Positions 62,616 through 64,000 of a DNA stretch of 64,000 nt are shown here, piece by piece; position 1 is the stretch's first letter, and each line of letters begins with the position of its first letter. A program made the translations under genes and the position numbers. Below the pieces are notes generated by a model, which was given only the letters and a program-made list of their open reading frames with translations, was not told the DNA's origin and did not search any database. The DNA is taken from positions 918,366-982,365 of the forward strand of contig NC_022549.1 in the NCBI RefSeq assembly GCF_000967915.1, in the 5' to 3' direction. The stretch comes from Paracholeplasma brassicae (GTDB lineage: Bacteria; Bacillota_I; Bacilli_A; Acholeplasmatales; UBA5453).

Positions 62616-64000
62616 TTAAGCTTCTAAAGCATCTTTTCTTGATAAATCAATACGGCCTTTATCATCAATGCCAATGCATTTAACTAAGATGATATCACCA
62701 ACTGAAACAATTGATTCTACCTTCTCAACTCGTTCTTTAGCAAGTTTTGATACATGGACAAGTCCTTCAGTACCTTTCCATAACTCAACAAAACAACCAA
62801 ATTTTTCAATTCTGACGACTTTACCTTCGTAGATTTCACCAATTTTGGCTTCTCTAACTAAAGACGCAATCATTTCCATCGCTTTATTGATCCAAACGGT
62901 TTCTGAATGCATAATAAATACGCGTCCATCTTGTTCAATATCGATCTTGACTTGGTTACAGTCTTCAATGATTTGGCTAATGATTTTACCACCAGCACCA
63001 ATAACGTCTCTGATCTTATCAGGATTAATACGCATTGTTTTCACTTTTGGCGCATATTCTGATAATTCTGGTCTTACTTCATTAATGGTTTGCATCATAT
63101 GTTCTAAGATGTGTAAGCGTCCAGCTTTTGCTTGTTCAAGTGCTTCTTTTAAGATTTCTTCGGTTAAGCCATCAATCTTGATATCCATTTGAAGGGCAGT
63201 AATACCATTTTTCGTACCTGCTACTTTAAAATCCATATCACCAAAGTGGTCTTCTAAACCTTGAATATCACTTAAAACAGAGTAATTATTGTCGTGCATG
63301 ACTAATCCCATTGCAATACCAGCAACCGGTGCAACAATTGGAACACCTGCAGCCATTAAGCTCATTGTACCAGCACAGATTGATGCTTGCGAAGATGATC
63401 CGTTTGATTCTAAGATTTCAGAAACAACACGGATTGTGTATGGGAATTCTTCTTCGTTTGGTAGGACTTGTAATAATGCTCTTTCACCTAAGGCACCATG
63501 TCCAACTTCTCTTCTGCCTGGTGACATGTATCTACCAGTTTCACCAACAGAGAATTGAGGGAAGTTATAATGTAGCATGAAGCGTTTATTTGCTTCTTCA
63601 CCAAGACCATCGATGATTTGGTTTTCACCGAGTGAACCAAGGGTAGTTACACTTAGTGCTTGGGTTTGTCCTCTTGTAAATAGGGCAGAACCGTGTGCTC
63701 TAGGTAAAATATCCGTACGACTGTCAAGTGGTCTAATTTCGTCTAATTGACGGCCATCAGGTCTTACTTTATCAACAGTAATTAATCGTCTAACCTCATT
63801 TACTTCGATATTTTCTAAGGTTTGTTTGACGGATTTCATATAGAGTTTCTTAGCATCTAAATCAAGAACTTTAACGCCCTCAACTTCTTTAAAGAACCCT
63901 TTTTGATCGAATTTAGCAATGGTTTCATCCACTAAATCGTTAATTGCTTTTTGTCTTTCTAATTTACCTTTGATGCTTACCGCAGCAACGATACGTTCTT
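62616..64000 (-). CDS. pnp: Polyribonucleotide nucleotidyltransferase (PNPase), C-terminal part
   Basis: 3'-5' phosphorolytic exoribonuclease of mRNA decay. About 461 codons are in the window; the N-terminus lies beyond 64000, since the frame stays open to the end ([13 protein letters not shown] upstream of the first internal ATG at 63932). Second RNase PH domain: [37 protein letters not shown] and GEANKR-type segment. KH domain [15 protein letters not shown] and S1 domain [17 protein letters not shown] to the end. Confidence 0.96.
   Translation of the reverse strand, partial: ERIVAAVSIKGKLERQKAINDLVDETIAKFDQKGFFKEVEGVKVLDLDAKKLYMKSVKQTLENIEVNEVRRLITVDKVRPDGRQLDEIRPLDSRTDILPRAHGSALFTRGQTQALSVTTLGSLGENQIIDGLGEEANKRFMLHYNFPQFSVGETGRYMSPGRREVGHGALGERALLQVLPNEEEFPYTIRVVSEILESNGSSSQASICAGTMSLMAAGVPIVAPVAGIAMGLVMHDNNYSVLSDIQGLEDHFGDMDFKVAGTKNGITALQMDIKIDGLTEEILKEALEQAKAGRLHILEHMMQTINEVRPELSEYAPKVKTMRINPDKIRDVIGAGGKIISQIIEDCNQVKIDIEQDGRVFIMHSETVWINKAMEMIASLVREAKIGEIYEGKVVRIEKFGCFVELWKGTEGLVHVSKLAKERVEKVESIVSVGDIILVKCIGIDDKGRIDLSRKDALEA

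Noticed and set aside
63289-63580. 89-codon plus-strand frames opposite pnp
   Set aside because: Antisense shadows of a strongly conserved coding region.

Overview
The window is about 64 kb of a low-GC, gene-dense bacterial chromosome with short operons, Firmicutes-type Shine-Dalgarno sites and sigma-A-like promoters (TTGACA, 17 bp, TATAAT). UGA is a stop (for example trmB ends in TGA overlapping the next ATG) and tryptophan is read by UGG, so the code is standard. The gene set and orders (plsY|parE-parC, xerD-deoB, infC-rpmI-rplT, type III pantothenate kinase, KduI/KduD pectin catabolism) suggest a fermentative Firmicute or a standard-code Mollicute such as the Acholeplasma/Izemoplasma group. 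That assignment is inference. There are no tRNA or rRNA genes, CRISPR arrays or recognisable insertion sequences.

Layout. 1-4.6 kb: the start of uppP on the minus strand, then a plus-strand run of an EIIB-like membrane protein, HPr, a DUF368 polyprenyl-phosphate translocase, TrmB, an M42 peptidase and an aldo/keto reductase. 4.7-26.0 kb: a large pectin/galacturonate catabolic island. uxaB-uxaA-uxaC is followed by a reverse-oriented pectinesterase, then an LplB/LplC-type ABC importer with its lipoprotein and MsmX-like ATPase interleaved with five unknown small membrane proteins, then a GH28 hydrolase. A second operon carries KDPG aldolase, two KDG kinases around a YhcH protein, an IclR regulator, a TIM-barrel protein, kduI and kduD. 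26.0-27.7 kb: probable pantothenate ECF S-component plus coaX. 27.8-33.5 kb: phosphoglucomutase, Xaa-Pro aminopeptidase, and a four-gene cassette of two secreted or anchored proteins with an ABC ATPase and permease, whose ATPase needs a -1 frameshift.

33.5-43.9 kb: infC-rpmI-rplT behind an L20-type leader (the L20 protein carries an extra C-terminal SAP/Rho-N-like domain), an unknown membrane protein, galU, a 6S-like RNA, a DEAD-box helicase, a catalytically degenerate Fic protein, rsmD, a small ferredoxin, a YneF-family protein, an unknown membrane protein and plsY. 44-53 kb: parE-parC, a TGS-domain uridine kinase, a second probable degenerate Fic protein with a winged helix, about 650 bp without a gene, and an asparaginase. 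53-64 kb: minus-strand xerD-deoB-coiled-coil protein, a frameshifted hemW, an aldo/keto reductase, lepA, a plus-strand FMN-binding-like lipoprotein, then minus-strand rnpB, an Smr protein and the 3' part of pnp.

How it works together: pectin fragments would be imported by the ABC system, demethylated and cut in the cytoplasm (pectinesterase and GH28 show no signal peptide), converted through tagaturonate and altronate (UxaC, UxaB, UxaA) or through the unsaturated-uronate branch (KduI, KduD) to 2-keto-3-deoxygluconate, phosphorylated, and split to pyruvate and glyceraldehyde 3-phosphate. The most unusual observations are the ABC ATPase frameshift site, two Fic-fold proteins without catalytic residues, the L20 fusion, an EIIB-like domain with Glu in place of the phospho-cysteine beside HPr, and the unknown membrane proteins of the pectin transporter operon.
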